Below are positions 9,817 to 19,001 of a stretch of DNA of 64,000 nucleotides, in pieces. The position numbers and the translations under genes are program-made. The DNA lies in assembly GCA_002307135.1 (NCBI GenBank), contig DBTQ01000001.1, positions 62,001 through 126,000 on the forward strand. The letters run 5' to 3'. The DNA comes from Bacteroidetes bacterium UBA1312. Its GTDB lineage: Bacteria > Bacteroidota > Bacteroidia > Chitinophagales > Chitinophagaceae. The notes beneath the pieces were generated by a model. It was not told the origin of the DNA and made no database searches. It was given only the letters and a program-made list of their open reading frames with translations. Position 1 is the stretch's first letter. Each line of letters starts with the position of its first letter.

Positions 9817-11721
9817 TTAAGCTTCATTGTCTTTAGCCTTTTTCTGAATCATTTCAAGCAATTGTAATCCCATTAGCCCATTAAGGCTGCCTTCTGTCCC
9901 GTTGCCACCATTTACAATAAGGTCAGGTATGATTTTAATATTGCCTTTGCCAATCTCTTCTGTTATTTTGTATTTAGTGAAATTGTCTCCACCCATTGCT
10001 TTGACCTGCAATTCGTATGCTTCTGCAGTTGATTTACCTATTGCCATTATTTTTTCAGCTTCAGCTATACCTGTTTTGCTAATTTTCTCTGCTTCTGCAC
10101 TGGCGTTCAGTTTTGTAGCTTCTGCCTGCGCTGCAGCTCGTGCTTTAGTAGCCTCAGCTTCAGCATTTGCACGCATTTTGGTGGCTTCAGCTTCAGCATT
10201 TACATTTAGTTTTAGACTTGTGGCATCTCCTTCTGCTTTTTTTACTGTTGCATCTGCGGTGCGTTGTGCTATTTCGACACTTTGGGATGCTTTTACAATT
10301 TCTTTTTGCATGTCGGCAATTGCAGTTTCTTTCTCCATTCCCTGGCGTTGCTCTTGTGCCATTTTTTGAGTCTGATATGTTTTTTGCTCTTCTTCTGCAA
10401 TCTTTCTATCCGTTAATGTTTTCATTAAGGAATCTGGTGGTACAATATCGCCGATTAATGTATCTACGGCATTTACATTGTATTCATCCAATACAATTTT
10501 TATGTGATTTTTAGCTGATTCCTGACGTTCTTTTCTAGTACTTAAGAAGGATATGACATCGCTGTCCTGTGCAGAGTTTCTGAAGTAGTTGCCAATAGTT
10601 GGTTCTAAAACTTGTGAAACAAGATTGCTCATGCTGCCAAAACGAGCGATTACTTTTGGTGCTTCATTGGCTGGCACATGTATAATTTGTGCCACATCCA
10701 AATTGAAAGGGAAGCCGTCTTTACTCCGTACCGTAATGGTGGAAAGATTTTTGTCGAGATTATGAGACTCGCTTCGAGCGTTCGCCCAATTGAGTACAAG
10801 ATTGGTGGTTGGTACGGGTTCGAGTTTTGTGGTGTATTTATTGAGTGCATATTTGCCTGGCCCAAATGGTTCCATCCACACGCCTCTTTGTCCTTTAGAT
10901 ACTATATTGCCATGTTTAAAGCTATCTCCGGTCACATCTTTCCCATCTTCACCAATATATGAAATAACAACACCGACATAGCCAATTGGTACATCAGTCA
11001 TTGGAGTTTCTTCTATTTGTACAGCCCATGCGTTGATATAATAAGACCCTGCAAGCATTACCTGTGGCTGTAAACCGCGGTTACCGCCATTTTTTAAAAA
11101 CTGGTCGAAGTCTTGGAAGTTGTTGTGGTTATCAACAAATTTACCAGCTATTTGCCCTATTGGAATAGGTTCTCCATCCATCGCAGTCACAATACCGACC
11201 ATATTTTCATGAATCACAATTTGATCAGTCATAACGACTTCAAAAAGGTAAGTATTAATACGATAAGAACCTGTAGTGATAAATGCTGATTGCCTGCCTT
11301 TCTGTCCGCCATTATCAAGGAACATAGTTGCATCTTGAAAATTATCTGAAGCTACTTTTTGAGCAAGAATTCTTCCAGTTGGGATTTCTGCGCCATCTTT
11401 GCTAAGGACTAATCCAATTTTACCTTCGGGGATAATTGTAAATGCTGCCATGTCAATAGAATATTGCCAGGGCCACATCATCCAATAAAGGCCAGGGGCG
11501 AGTGTCTTCGCTTGAAATCCGGCTTCTCCTTTTGTTGCTATAATTCTGCCATCCGGCAATGATTTTTCAGACCCGAACAAAACAAACTTTTTGGTGACAA
11601 GCCCAATCCTGTTTTCAGGAACGATAACCATACCAAATAAAACACGAAGAATAAATTTAGAAAAAATAAGAGGTAGTACTATGGCAAGTATCCACCAATA
11701 GTTCGAAAGAAAATTTGACAT
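9817..11721 (-). CDS. SPFH/flotillin-like membrane protein
   Basis: A 634-residue protein with one N-terminal membrane helix (YWWILAIVLPLIFSKFILRVL), an SPFH core (FPFNLDVAQIIHVPANEAPK, then VLEPTIGNYFRNSAQDS) and a long Ala/Glu coiled coil. The coiled coil has near-repeats of about 12 residues (NAEAEATKMRA, NAEAEATKARA, AQAEATKLNAS). Upstream of the SPFH core are three related segments, each with a Gly-rich turn and a G-x-Y-x-I/L-N end (TTGSYRINTY, LAGSYYINAW, GPGKYALNKY). Flotillins organise membrane microdomains; the exact role here is unknown. The frame runs to a GTG at 11757, but that codon lies inside the promoter's -7 box, so the ATG at 11721 is chosen. Confidence 0.85.
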   Translation of the reverse strand: MSNFLSNYWWILAIVLPLIFSKFILRVLFGMVIVPENRIGLVTKKFVLFGSEKSLPDGRIIATKGEAGFQAKTLAPGLYWMMWPWQYSIDMAAFTIIPEGKIGLVLSKDGAEIPTGRILAQKVASDNFQDATMFLDNGGQKGRQSAFITTGSYRINTYLFEVVMTDQIVIHENMVGIVTAMDGEPIPIGQIAGKFVDNHNNFQDFDQFLKNGGNRGLQPQVMLAGSYYINAWAVQIEETPMTDVPIGYVGVVISYIGEDGKDVTGDSFKHGNIVSKGQRGVWMEPFGPGKYALNKYTTKLEPVPTTNLVLNWANARSESHNLDKNLSTITVRSKDGFPFNLDVAQIIHVPANEAPKVIARFGSMSNLVSQVLEPTIGNYFRNSAQDSDVISFLSTRKERQESAKNHIKIVLDEYNVNAVDTLIGDIVPPDSLMKTLTDRKIAEEEQKTYQTQKMAQEQRQGMEKETAIADMQKEIVKASQSVEIAQRTADATVKKAEGDATSLKLNVNAEAEATKMRANAEAEATKARAAAQAEATKLNASAEAEKISKTGIAEAEKIMAIGKSTAEAYELQVKAMGGDNFTKYKITEEIGKGNIKIIPDLIVNGGNGTEGSLNGLMGLQLLEMIQKKAKDNEA

Positions 11722-11756
11722 GATAAATATGAGTTTTAAATTGCTAAAAAGCAACA

Positions 11757-11789
11757 CAAATGTACAGGCTCGTTTGGCTATATTCCAAA
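11757..11789 (-). promoter_or_regulatory. Promoter of the SPFH gene
   Basis: On the minus strand TTTG (11789-11786), a 21-base spacer and TACATTTG (11764-11757): a full -33/-7 pair of the Bacteroidota sigma-ABfr type. It places the start codon at 11721. Confidence 0.7.
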
Positions 11790-11875
11790 AAATACTATGA
11801 ATGTGAATCTAAAACAAAGCTCATTTCGTTTATTAAATAAAGACAATAAAAAATATCTTTCCCAAAACTTTCGAC

Positions 11876-11883
11876 TAATTTCG
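11876..11883 (+). promoter_or_regulatory. Possible -7 box of hemH
   Basis: TAATTTCG, one base off TAnnTTTG, 17 bases before the hemH ATG. The same TTCG variant recurs before purE, the transaldolase gene and rpoA. Confidence 0.4.
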
Positions 11884-11900
11884 TCCTTCATTTTATATCA

Positions 11901-12923
11901 ATGAATTTAAACTCTGAAAAAGCTGTTATCCTCATGAATTTGGGTTCGCCAGATTCTCCTTCTGTAAAAGACGTTCGTAAATACCTTAGCGAATTTTTGA
12001 TGGATGACAAAGTTATTGACAAAGGTTCTTATTTATTTCGTTTGTTATTGGTGCGTGGTATTATTGTTCCATTTCGCGCTCCTAAGTCCGCGCACGCATA
12101 TAAAACAATTTGGACTGATGAAGGCGCTCCTCTTATTGTTATTAGTAAGCAATTACAAGCAGCTGTACAGGCTCATAGTGATTATCCGATAGAGTTGGCT
12201 ATGCGTTATGGTAGCCCATCTCCAAAGCAAGCTTATGATAGTTTAAAAGCTAAAATGCCTAACCTTAAAGAAGTAATTTTAGTGCCATTATATCCTCATT
12301 ATGCACAAAGTAGCTATGAAACAGGAGTTGAATATGCTCAAGATATTCATAAAAAAGGAGGCTATGATTTTACAATTAGTGTTATCGCTCCCTATTTCGA
12401 TAATGTGGATTATATCCATGCAATGAGTGAGAATATAAGACCGTATTTACAACGAGATTATGATCATATTTTGTTTAGTTTTCATGGAATTCCTGAAAGG
12501 CATTTGACAAAATGTGATCCTACCGGCAATCATTGTTTGCAATCGGGTAATTGTTGTGAGGTCGCAAGTGAAGCACATGCCACTTGTTATAGACATCAAT
12601 GTCTGACTACGATGAAACTTGTATGTGAACAATTGCAAGTGTCGGAGGATAAATATAGTTATGCATTTCAAAGCCGTTTAGGAAGAGAGCCATGGCTCAA
12701 ACCATATACGGATTTTAGATTAGCAGATATGCCTAAAGAAGGGATTGAAAAATTATTGATTCTTTGCCCTGCGTTTGTGAGCGATTGCTTGGAAACACTG
12801 GAGGAAATAGAGATACGTGGTAAGGAAATTTTTATGGAGGCGGGTGGAACATCTTATGAAATGATACCTTGTATGAATGTTCATCCAGAATGGGTAAAAG
12901 CACTTGCAAAATGGGTAAACTAA
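11901..12923 (+). CDS. hemH: Ferrochelatase
   Basis: Inserts Fe(II) into protoporphyrin IX, the last step of protoheme synthesis. The 340 residues match the family. The N-terminus has KAVILMNLGSPDSPSVKDVRKYL. The active-site His lies in ILFSFHGIPERH, followed by a Cys-rich insert (CDPTGNHCLQSGNCC). The C-terminal half has YAFQSRLGREPWLKPYTD and LLILCPAFVSDCLETLEEI, with the conserved Glu cluster. hemJ follows 32 bases downstream, so the last two steps of the pathway are encoded together. Confidence 0.97.
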   Translation: MNLNSEKAVILMNLGSPDSPSVKDVRKYLSEFLMDDKVIDKGSYLFRLLLVRGIIVPFRAPKSAHAYKTIWTDEGAPLIVISKQLQAAVQAHSDYPIELAMRYGSPSPKQAYDSLKAKMPNLKEVILVPLYPHYAQSSYETGVEYAQDIHKKGGYDFTISVIAPYFDNVDYIHAMSENIRPYLQRDYDHILFSFHGIPERHLTKCDPTGNHCLQSGNCCEVASEAHATCYRHQCLTTMKLVCEQLQVSEDKYSYAFQSRLGREPWLKPYTDFRLADMPKEGIEKLLILCPAFVSDCLETLEEIEIRGKEIFMEAGGTSYEMIPCMNVHPEWVKALAKWVN

Positions 12924-12955
12924 ATTTAAAGAACTAAAGACATCATCATCTGAAA

Positions 12956-13504
12956 ATGGCTTATCAATATTTAAAAGCGTTGCATATTATCTTTGTCGTA
13001 ACATGGTTTGCGGGAATGTTCTATATGCCACGATTTTTTATTTACAACACTGAAGTTGTTGACCGAAAGCCTGAAATTCGTGATGCCTTGCGTGAACAGT
13101 TTACATTGATGATGAAACGTCTTTGGTATGGGATTACTTGGCCCTCGGCTATACTCACGCTCATTTTTGGTCCATGGGTATTGATACAATCAGGTTGGTG
13201 GTCTTCTCTTTTTGATCCATCGTTTCGTTGGTTATTGCTCAAACTAATTTTTGTATTAGGTCTTTATGGGTATCATTTTTCACTGCATTATATTTTCAAA
13301 CAGCAATGCAAGGGGATTTATAAATACAGCTCGCAGCAATTGAGGGTTTGGAATGAACTGGCCACAATTTTTTTGATAGCAATAGTAATGCTCGTGGTAG
13401 TGAAGCAGGAGATGAGCTTAGTGTGGGGCTTGGTTGGGCTAGTTGTTTTTATATTATTGTTGATGAGCGCAATTCGTTTGTATAAATACTATAGAAAGAA
13501 ATAA
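12956..13504 (+). CDS. hemJ: HemJ-type protoporphyrinogen IX oxidase
   Basis: A 182-residue membrane protein that converts protoporphyrinogen IX to protoporphyrin IX, the substrate of HemH. It has four to five hydrophobic helices. HemJ hallmarks: KALHIIFVVTWFAGMFYMPR with His10, FRWLLLKLIF, YGYHFSLHY, LRVWNELATIFLIAIVMLVVVK with Lys150. His10 and the late Lys are the residues considered essential in HemJ. It is longer than the ~140-residue proteobacterial form because of an extra C-terminal helix. Position right behind hemH supports the call over a generic CopD-like label. A 48-base palindromic terminator follows. Confidence 0.9.
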   Translation: MAYQYLKALHIIFVVTWFAGMFYMPRFFIYNTEVVDRKPEIRDALREQFTLMMKRLWYGITWPSAILTLIFGPWVLIQSGWWSSLFDPSFRWLLLKLIFVLGLYGYHFSLHYIFKQQCKGIYKYSSQQLRVWNELATIFLIAIVMLVVVKQEMSLVWGLVGLVVFILLLMSAIRLYKYYRKK

Positions 13505-13540
13505 CTATAGAAGCCAGAGAATAATATTATTGATTAAGGG

Positions 13541-13588
13541 ATTATTAAAAAACGACAGCAAAATATTTTGCTGTCGTTTTTTAATAAT
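13541..13588. terminator. Bidirectional terminator after hemHJ
   Basis: A perfect 48-base palindrome centred between 13564 and 13565 (core CGACAGCAAAATATTTTGCTG). It lies between hemJ and the convergent lipoprotein gene and ends in T-runs on both strands. Confidence 0.9.
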
Positions 13589-13654
13589 TTTTTGAAATTG
13601 ATTTTAAGTATTATAAGATACAAAGGAATTTTCTCTTGTTGTATTTTACAATGC

Positions 13655-13903
13655 TTAGTACAATTGGCAAGTCTCAACAGTTGTTATACTGCCGTTCGTA
13701 TAAGTAGCTGATTTGCCTTCACAAGCACTTTTTGCTCCTTTTTTTGTATCTTTTATCGGATACTCATTTACTGTACTGTCAGGCATCCCAACCGCGCCCG
13801 TATAACGAATTGTACATTGACAAGTATAATCCTTCGTACATGATGTAGTCGATACAACTGTAATGATTGCGGCAGATAAGAGTAGGGTGTTCAATAATTT
13901 CAT
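13655..13903 (-). CDS. Small Cys-rich lipoprotein
   Basis: An 82-residue lipoprotein. From the ATG at 13903 it begins MKLLNTLLLSAAIITVV and has the lipobox TTSC with Cys22. The mature part has TKDYTCQCTIRYTGAVG, then KDTKKGAKSACEGKSATY and ends VETCQLY, giving four further cysteines that could form two disulfides. This short Cys pattern is common in unnamed Bacteroidota lipoproteins. The frame is open to 13951 but those 16 residues precede a perfect signal peptide, so the shorter start is preferred. Function unknown. Confidence 0.75.
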   Translation of the reverse strand: MKLLNTLLLSAAIITVVSTTSCTKDYTCQCTIRYTGAVGMPDSTVNEYPIKDTKKGAKSACEGKSATYTNGSITTVETCQLY

Positions 13904-13969
13904 GAGTGGATATTTGACGTTTAAAGGTAAGTAGAAAATTGAAAATGTCAATAAGCGAGCTGAAAATAA

Positions 13970-14977
13970 TTATTCAACCCGCTGCTTCCTACGTAATTCT
14001 TTAACCTCCTCTTCATCTTGCTCTTCCTTTGCTTGGGCCTTATCGTACGCACGGATAATTTGTTTTACCAATTTATGGCGCACTACATCAGACTCGTCTA
14101 ATTTGATAAATCCTATTCCGTCAATCCCACTTAATATTCGTTCTGCTTTCTCCAATCCAGACTTCATATTTTTGGGTAAATCAATCTGCGTTTTATCGCC
14201 AGTGATAATGGCTTTTGCATTAGATCCGATACGAGTCAAAAACATTTTTAGTTGAAGATCTGTTGAGTTTTGAGCTTCGTCCAAAATGATAAATGCATTG
14301 TCTAAAGTTCGACCCCTCATGTAAGCTAATGGCGCAATTTCGATTACTCTATTAGTCATATAATAAGTCAGTTTGTCGACAGGTATCATGTCGTCTAACG
14401 CATCATACAAAGGACGTAAATAAGGGTCGATTTTTTCCTTCAGGTCTCCAGGTAAAAAACCTAGATTTTCTCCTGCTTCCACAGCTGGCCTTGTAAGTAT
14501 TATTTTTCGAACGGCTTTGTTTTTTAACGCTCTTACAGCAAGTGCAACTGCAGTATATGTTTTACCCGTTCCTGCTGGACCTATAGCAAAGGTGATATCA
14601 TTCTTATCAGAAATGCTGGTCATTAGCTTCTGATTTGCAGTTTTTGCCCTGATTACTTTGCCATTTGGACCAAAAACCAATACGTCGCCGGAAGATTGCT
14701 CCTCTGCAGATAATGAACCGAGTTCTTCGTCACCCAAAATCCGTGCAAAATAATTTTCGGAAATATGGCCGTTACGTTCCAAATATTTGATCACCTGATT
14801 GATTTTTATCGACGCATTATCCACGTCTTCGGATTGTCCAGAAATCTTTAATTGAGCTCCTCTCGATAGTATTTTTAAAGATGGGAATCTTTTTTTAAGG
14901 ATGTCAAATTTGCTATTATTTACACCAACAAATTCAATTGGGTTTACTGTTTCGAGATTAATGATTATTTCAGTCAA
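13970..14977 (-). CDS. PhoH-family ATPase
   Basis: A 335-residue cytoplasmic P-loop protein. A KH-like N-terminal region covers about residues 1-75. Walker A is GPAGTGKT at 133-140. Further motifs are ILTRPAVEAGENLGFLPGDL, Walker B AFIILDEAQNST and KAIITGDKTQIDLP, all diagnostic of PhoH/YbeZ. The tail is charged (QAKEEQDEEEVKELRRKQ). YbeZ-type proteins act with the YbeY endonuclease in RNA metabolism and are predicted RNA helicases. ybeY is not adjacent. It lies downstream of purE on the same strand with an 83-base gap. Confidence 0.93.
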   Translation of the reverse strand: MTEIIINLETVNPIEFVGVNNSKFDILKKRFPSLKILSRGAQLKISGQSEDVDNASIKINQVIKYLERNGHISENYFARILGDEELGSLSAEEQSSGDVLVFGPNGKVIRAKTANQKLMTSISDKNDITFAIGPAGTGKTYTAVALAVRALKNKAVRKIILTRPAVEAGENLGFLPGDLKEKIDPYLRPLYDALDDMIPVDKLTYYMTNRVIEIAPLAYMRGRTLDNAFIILDEAQNSTDLQLKMFLTRIGSNAKAIITGDKTQIDLPKNMKSGLEKAERILSGIDGIGFIKLDESDVVRHKLVKQIIRAYDKAQAKEEQDEEEVKELRRKQRVE

Positions 14978-15060
14978 TGTCGTTTTTTTTTAAGGTTTGT
15001 AGTACAAATACTAAGTAATTTGAGCCATGAAATATTTATATCAAGACTCAAATCCGAAGG

Positions 15061-15516
15061 CTATATTTTATAACCTGCACTTTTGAATTCCTCTAGTTTA
15101 GCAGCAATTATTTTATCTGACAATGCAAATATCCTTGCTGCCAATACTGCAGCATTTTTAGCGCCAGCTTTACCCACGGCAAGTGTACCTACAGGCAATC
15201 CGGCAGGCATTTGTACTATGCTGTATAATGCGTCAATACCTCCGGGGAGTCCACCGTCAAGCGGTACACCTAATACAGGTAATGAAGTGTATGCAGCACA
15301 CACGCCAGGTAACGCAGCGGCCATGCCGGCGGCGGCAATTACTACGCCATAGCCATTTGCCTGCGCATTTACCATCAATTCACGTACACGGTCGGGCTGC
15401 CTGTGTGCAGAAGCTACCTCCATTGTATTTTCTATGCCAAACCAGTTGAGCCAGTTTTTGCATTCATTCATTACATGCTCATCGCTCTGAGAGCCCATTA
15501 TAATCAATGCTTTCAT
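15061..15516 (-). CDS. purE: N5-carboxyaminoimidazole ribonucleotide mutase, PurE class I
   Basis: Catalyses conversion of N5-CAIR to CAIR in purine synthesis. The 151 residues are slightly short of the usual ~160. Signature segments are IIMGSQSDEHVM, EVASAHRQPDRV with the catalytic His, AAAGMAAALPGVCAAYTSLPVLGVPL, and VQMPAGLPVGTLAVGKAGAKNAA. These are the class I residues that pair with PurK rather than the AIR carboxylase class II. purK is not in the window. It is divergent from the SDR gene, with promoters facing away from each other. Confidence 0.95.
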   Translation of the reverse strand: MKALIIMGSQSDEHVMNECKNWLNWFGIENTMEVASAHRQPDRVRELMVNAQANGYGVVIAAAGMAAALPGVCAAYTSLPVLGVPLDGGLPGGIDALYSIVQMPAGLPVGTLAVGKAGAKNAAVLAARIFALSDKIIAAKLEEFKSAGYKI

Positions 15517-15568
15517 CAGTTTTTCTAAAATTTAGTTAGTTGAAGATGTTTTTTGTTACTTCTAATTG

Positions 15569-15598
15569 CGAAAATAGGGAGTGTTTTTTATAAAACAA
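15569..15598 (-). promoter_or_regulatory. Promoter of purE
   Basis: Minus-strand TTG (15598-15596), 19-base spacer, TATTTTCG (15576-15569), one base off TAnnTTTG. It lies 53 bases before the purE ATG. No PurR-type operator or riboswitch is seen. Confidence 0.5.
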
Positions 15599-15615
15599 CT
15601 TCTATATAAATACTA

Positions 15616-15623
15616 TAGTTTTG
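15616..15623 (+). promoter_or_regulatory. -7 box of the SDR gene
   Basis: TAGTTTTG, exact TAnnTTTG, 24 bases before the ATG at 15648. It is divergent from the purE promoter. Confidence 0.5.
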
Positions 15624-15647
15624 TAGAAGAACCTCATTGCAAATAAA

Positions 15648-16472
15648 ATGAATTTTAAAGATAAAGTAGTCATAATAACAGGTGCATCTTCAGGAATAGG
15701 TAAAGCGTTGGCCACAATTTTGTTGTCACAAGGAGCTAATGTGGCGTTGTGCGCCAGAAATGAACAGAAATTGCAAGAGGAATTTGCAGAAATTGATAAC
15801 AATAAATTATTACTTTTTCGGGCAGATGTAAGTATTGAAACAGATTGCAAAGCCTTCGTTGCTGCCGTAGTCAACAAATGGTCTGTAATTGATGCGCTCG
15901 TCAATAATGCGGGAATTAGCATGCGCGCATTGTTTGAAGACGCAGATTTGAATGTGCTTAGGTCTTTAATGGATATTAATTTTTGGGGTACTGTTTATAT
16001 GACCAAATATAGTTTGCCTTACATACTTAAAAATAAGGGTATTGTGGTGGGAGTGTCTTCTATAGCAGGTTATAGGGGGCTGCCAGCGCGTACTGGTTAT
16101 TCATCATCCAAATTTGCTATGCAGGGTTTTATGGAATCTTTGCGTACTGAAATGCTTCATACGGGAGTACATGTAATGTGGGTTTGCCCTGGTTTTACAG
16201 CATCGAATATTCGCAACACCGCATTGAGTGCAAATGGATCTGCTCAGAAAGAAACACCACTCGAGGAACAAAAATTAATGAGTTCGGAGGAATGTGCTCA
16301 TATTATAGCAACGGCGATGGAAAAGAGGAAACGAACCGTTGTGATGACTACGCAAGGAAAATTAGCTGTATTGCTTAATAAGTTGATCCCCAGCTTTGTA
16401 GATAAGCAAGTTTATAAGGTTTTCTTGAAAGAACCTGATTCGCCATTGTTAAAGTACGAAAATAAGAAATGA
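15648..16472 (+). CDS. Short-chain dehydrogenase/reductase
   Basis: A 274-residue NAD(P)-dependent oxidoreductase. The Rossmann nucleotide motif is VIITGASSGIGKALA near the N-terminus. Further classical-SDR motifs are LVNNAGI, the catalytic Ser in GVSSIAGYRG and the YxxxK motif YSSSKFAMQG, then VCPGFTASNIR. The C-terminal ~50 residues (KRTVVMTTQGKLAVLLNKLIPSFVDK) resemble the DHRS7-like or DltE-like subgroup. The substrate cannot be read from the sequence. It stands alone, divergent from purE. Confidence 0.88.
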   Translation: MNFKDKVVIITGASSGIGKALATILLSQGANVALCARNEQKLQEEFAEIDNNKLLLFRADVSIETDCKAFVAAVVNKWSVIDALVNNAGISMRALFEDADLNVLRSLMDINFWGTVYMTKYSLPYILKNKGIVVGVSSIAGYRGLPARTGYSSSKFAMQGFMESLRTEMLHTGVHVMWVCPGFTASNIRNTALSANGSAQKETPLEEQKLMSSEECAHIIATAMEKRKRTVVMTTQGKLAVLLNKLIPSFVDKQVYKVFLKEPDSPLLKYENKK

Positions 16473-16567
16473 TGTTTGCATTTTGACCCAACCATTTATA
16501 GATTTTTACCGTCTAAGAGTTTGTAGGCACTCCGTTAAGACACCCTAAAAGAATACACAGATTCGCT

Positions 16568-18850
16568 ATGAAAATTATTATTTACTTGTCGCTTTGCTGC
16601 TTTTGTCTGTTAACATTAGATGTTTCTGCACAATTTCAAGGTCATGTTTATCTTGAGGACTCGTCTATTATTGTTAATGCTGCAGGTAAACAAAAAACAT
16701 TAGCATGGTGTGGTGGTTTAAATAATCCACAATTTTCAGCTGCGGATTTAAACCATGACGGTTTAAATGATCTTGTTCTTTTTCAGAAAGACCAATATGA
16801 AGTACTGACATTTATCAATTATGGTACTGCTGGCAATCCAGATTATCGTTATCGACCCTCTTATGCAAAGAATTTTCCGGTTTGTAATGATTACTTAGTG
16901 CTTAAAGATTATAATCGCGATAGCGTTCCTGATTTATTTCAACGAGGAGTAGCAGGAATATCTGCCTACAGAGGTTATTATAATTCTTCAAATGAGTTGT
17001 GTTTTACTTTCTACAAGGACTTGTATTATAATAACAATAGTAAATTTCATGGAGCATCATTAAATGCTTATGTTAATCCGGGTGATATTCCTGCAATCGT
17101 AGATGTTGATAATGATGGTGATTTAGATTTTTTGGCCTATGATGTTGATGGGATTTTTATGTCTTGGTTTCAGAATGCGCAAGTAGAGACAGGAGCACCT
17201 AAAGATTCAATTATAGTAAAGGTAAGAGATCAGTGTTGGGGGAAAATGGCACAATTAGCCTTACGGACACATACATTAAATCAATCCTGTGATAACTCTT
17301 ATTTACTCAAACTTGGTTCAGGCAGTACGGCTAAAGTTACTGATGGCGGTAATTCGCCGTGTTTGATTGATATGGATGGAGATGGAGACTACGATGTTTT
17401 AGACGGACATCGTGCATTTAATACAATTGTATATCTGAAAAATGGAAGAATAGAATATAGCTCTAAGGACAGTATGGTATCTCAGGACACTACTTGGACA
17501 ACCTTGGGAGATACAGTTCAAATTGCTCAGTGGGCGGGAGCCTTTCATTGCGATATTAATCAAGACGGTATTAGAGATTTAATTCTTACACCAAATTCGT
17601 ATGCTGCGTCTGAGGATTACAAGTGTATTAAATATTATAAAAATATTGGTACAGATAAAGTGCCTTCATTTCAATATCAATCAGACACATTCTTAGTAGA
17701 AAACGCAATAGATGCTGGTAGTGGCTCGTACCCTTTTTTGTATGATTATAATAAAGATGGTAAACCTGATTTGTTTGTTGGTTCAAAAGGGTACTATGAA
17801 AAGTCAACCGGTCAGTACATTTCCCGCATACTCTACTTTCAGAATACAAGTACACCGGGCAATCCTTCCTTTTCTCTCATTACTAATGACTTTTTAGGGC
17901 TTTCCATAAAACGATACAAAGGGATTTCTATTGGTATTGGAGATATTGATAATGATGGCATGGACGATCTGTTATTGGGACATGTTGATGGTACTGTCGA
18001 TTATATTCTAAATACAGTAGGGTCTTCAACAAGCCAGCCTAACTGGAGTACATTTCCTCAAAATCTCCTTGATGCTGTGGGTGCAAAGGTGCAGACAAGT
18101 GCCTATTCTGTACCGTTAGTCTATGATATGAATAAAGACGGGCATAATGATCTTATTCTTGGAGACCAAACAGGTTACATTTATTATTATCAGAACGTAA
18201 GTTTTGCTTCAGGAACGATTAATCTTAGATATACAAATAATCAATTGGGTTTGGCGAAGTCAGATCCGAGTAAACCTTATACAGGGTATAGCACACCTTT
18301 TATTGGTAAAATGGATAATACCGGTATCGAATATCTGATGATGGGTAGCCGTTCTGGCAGAATCTTCAGATACACAGGTTTCCAAGCTGGTTATACTTCA
18401 GTTACTTACCCGATTATGGATAGTTCTTATTCTTATATACTCGATTATGGCAACCCCGCTAATTCATATATGTCTGCACCTGCAATCGCAGATATTGACG
18501 GAGATGGTAAATATGAAATGATTGTAGGTAACGTTTATGGTGGGTTATTTCTGTATAAACAAGCACTTATATTGGGTATAGAAGAAACGCAAGTTCCTAA
18601 TAAAAGGCTTTTGTTATTCCCCAATCCTGCGAAAAATGATTTGAATATAGCACTTGACCAAGTACGAATAGATAAGGATGCTTCTGTTTCGATATATAAC
18701 AATATGGGTCAGCTAGTTATGTTGCAACAAGGTTTTGCAGACCCACTTAATATAAAATTAGATATTTCACAATTGCCTGTCTCTGTTTATTTATGTGTTT
18801 TAAAATCAGGTAACGAACAGTATAATTCGGTTTTTGTGAAGAAAAATTAA
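16568..18850 (+). CDS. Secreted FG-GAP/VCBS-repeat protein with T9SS type A sorting domain
   Basis: A 760-residue secreted protein. The signal peptide ends DVSAQ. Most of the chain is a beta-propeller-like series of FG-GAP/VCBS units with Ca-binding D-x-D/N-x-D-G loops: DLNHDGLNDL, DYNRDSVPDL, DVDNDGDLDF, DMDGDGDYDV, DINQDGIRDL, DYNKDGKPDL, DIDNDGMDDL, DMNKDGHNDL, DIDGDGKYEM. The last ~80 residues are a type A T9SS sorting domain starting LLLFPNPAKNDLNI and ending VFVKKN. Such proteins are exported by T9SS and fixed to the cell surface or released. A second T9SS cargo gene follows on the same strand after 151 bases. Confidence 0.88.
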   Translation: MKIIIYLSLCCFCLLTLDVSAQFQGHVYLEDSSIIVNAAGKQKTLAWCGGLNNPQFSAADLNHDGLNDLVLFQKDQYEVLTFINYGTAGNPDYRYRPSYAKNFPVCNDYLVLKDYNRDSVPDLFQRGVAGISAYRGYYNSSNELCFTFYKDLYYNNNSKFHGASLNAYVNPGDIPAIVDVDNDGDLDFLAYDVDGIFMSWFQNAQVETGAPKDSIIVKVRDQCWGKMAQLALRTHTLNQSCDNSYLLKLGSGSTAKVTDGGNSPCLIDMDGDGDYDVLDGHRAFNTIVYLKNGRIEYSSKDSMVSQDTTWTTLGDTVQIAQWAGAFHCDINQDGIRDLILTPNSYAASEDYKCIKYYKNIGTDKVPSFQYQSDTFLVENAIDAGSGSYPFLYDYNKDGKPDLFVGSKGYYEKSTGQYISRILYFQNTSTPGNPSFSLITNDFLGLSIKRYKGISIGIGDIDNDGMDDLLLGHVDGTVDYILNTVGSSTSQPNWSTFPQNLLDAVGAKVQTSAYSVPLVYDMNKDGHNDLILGDQTGYIYYYQNVSFASGTINLRYTNNQLGLAKSDPSKPYTGYSTPFIGKMDNTGIEYLMMGSRSGRIFRYTGFQAGYTSVTYPIMDSSYSYILDYGNPANSYMSAPAIADIDGDGKYEMIVGNVYGGLFLYKQALILGIEETQVPNKRLLLFPNPAKNDLNIALDQVRIDKDASVSIYNNMGQLVMLQQGFADPLNIKLDISQLPVSVYLCVLKSGNEQYNSVFVKKN

Positions 18851-19001
18851 CAATAACTCTTTTTTGATTAGTAGGATATATATAGTAATTAAAATGTTTT
18901 GACGAGTAATTTCTTTTTTTCAAAAAAACGGTCTAATTTTAAGGTCGTTTTAACTACCAACCCGAATTTGGCTACTAACCCAAGTTGAAAAGTATAAAAA
19001 T

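Noticed and set aside
9902..10369. 155-residue frame on the plus strand
   Set aside because: It is a shadow of the Ala/Glu-rich repeat in the SPFH gene; composition mirrors that repeat.
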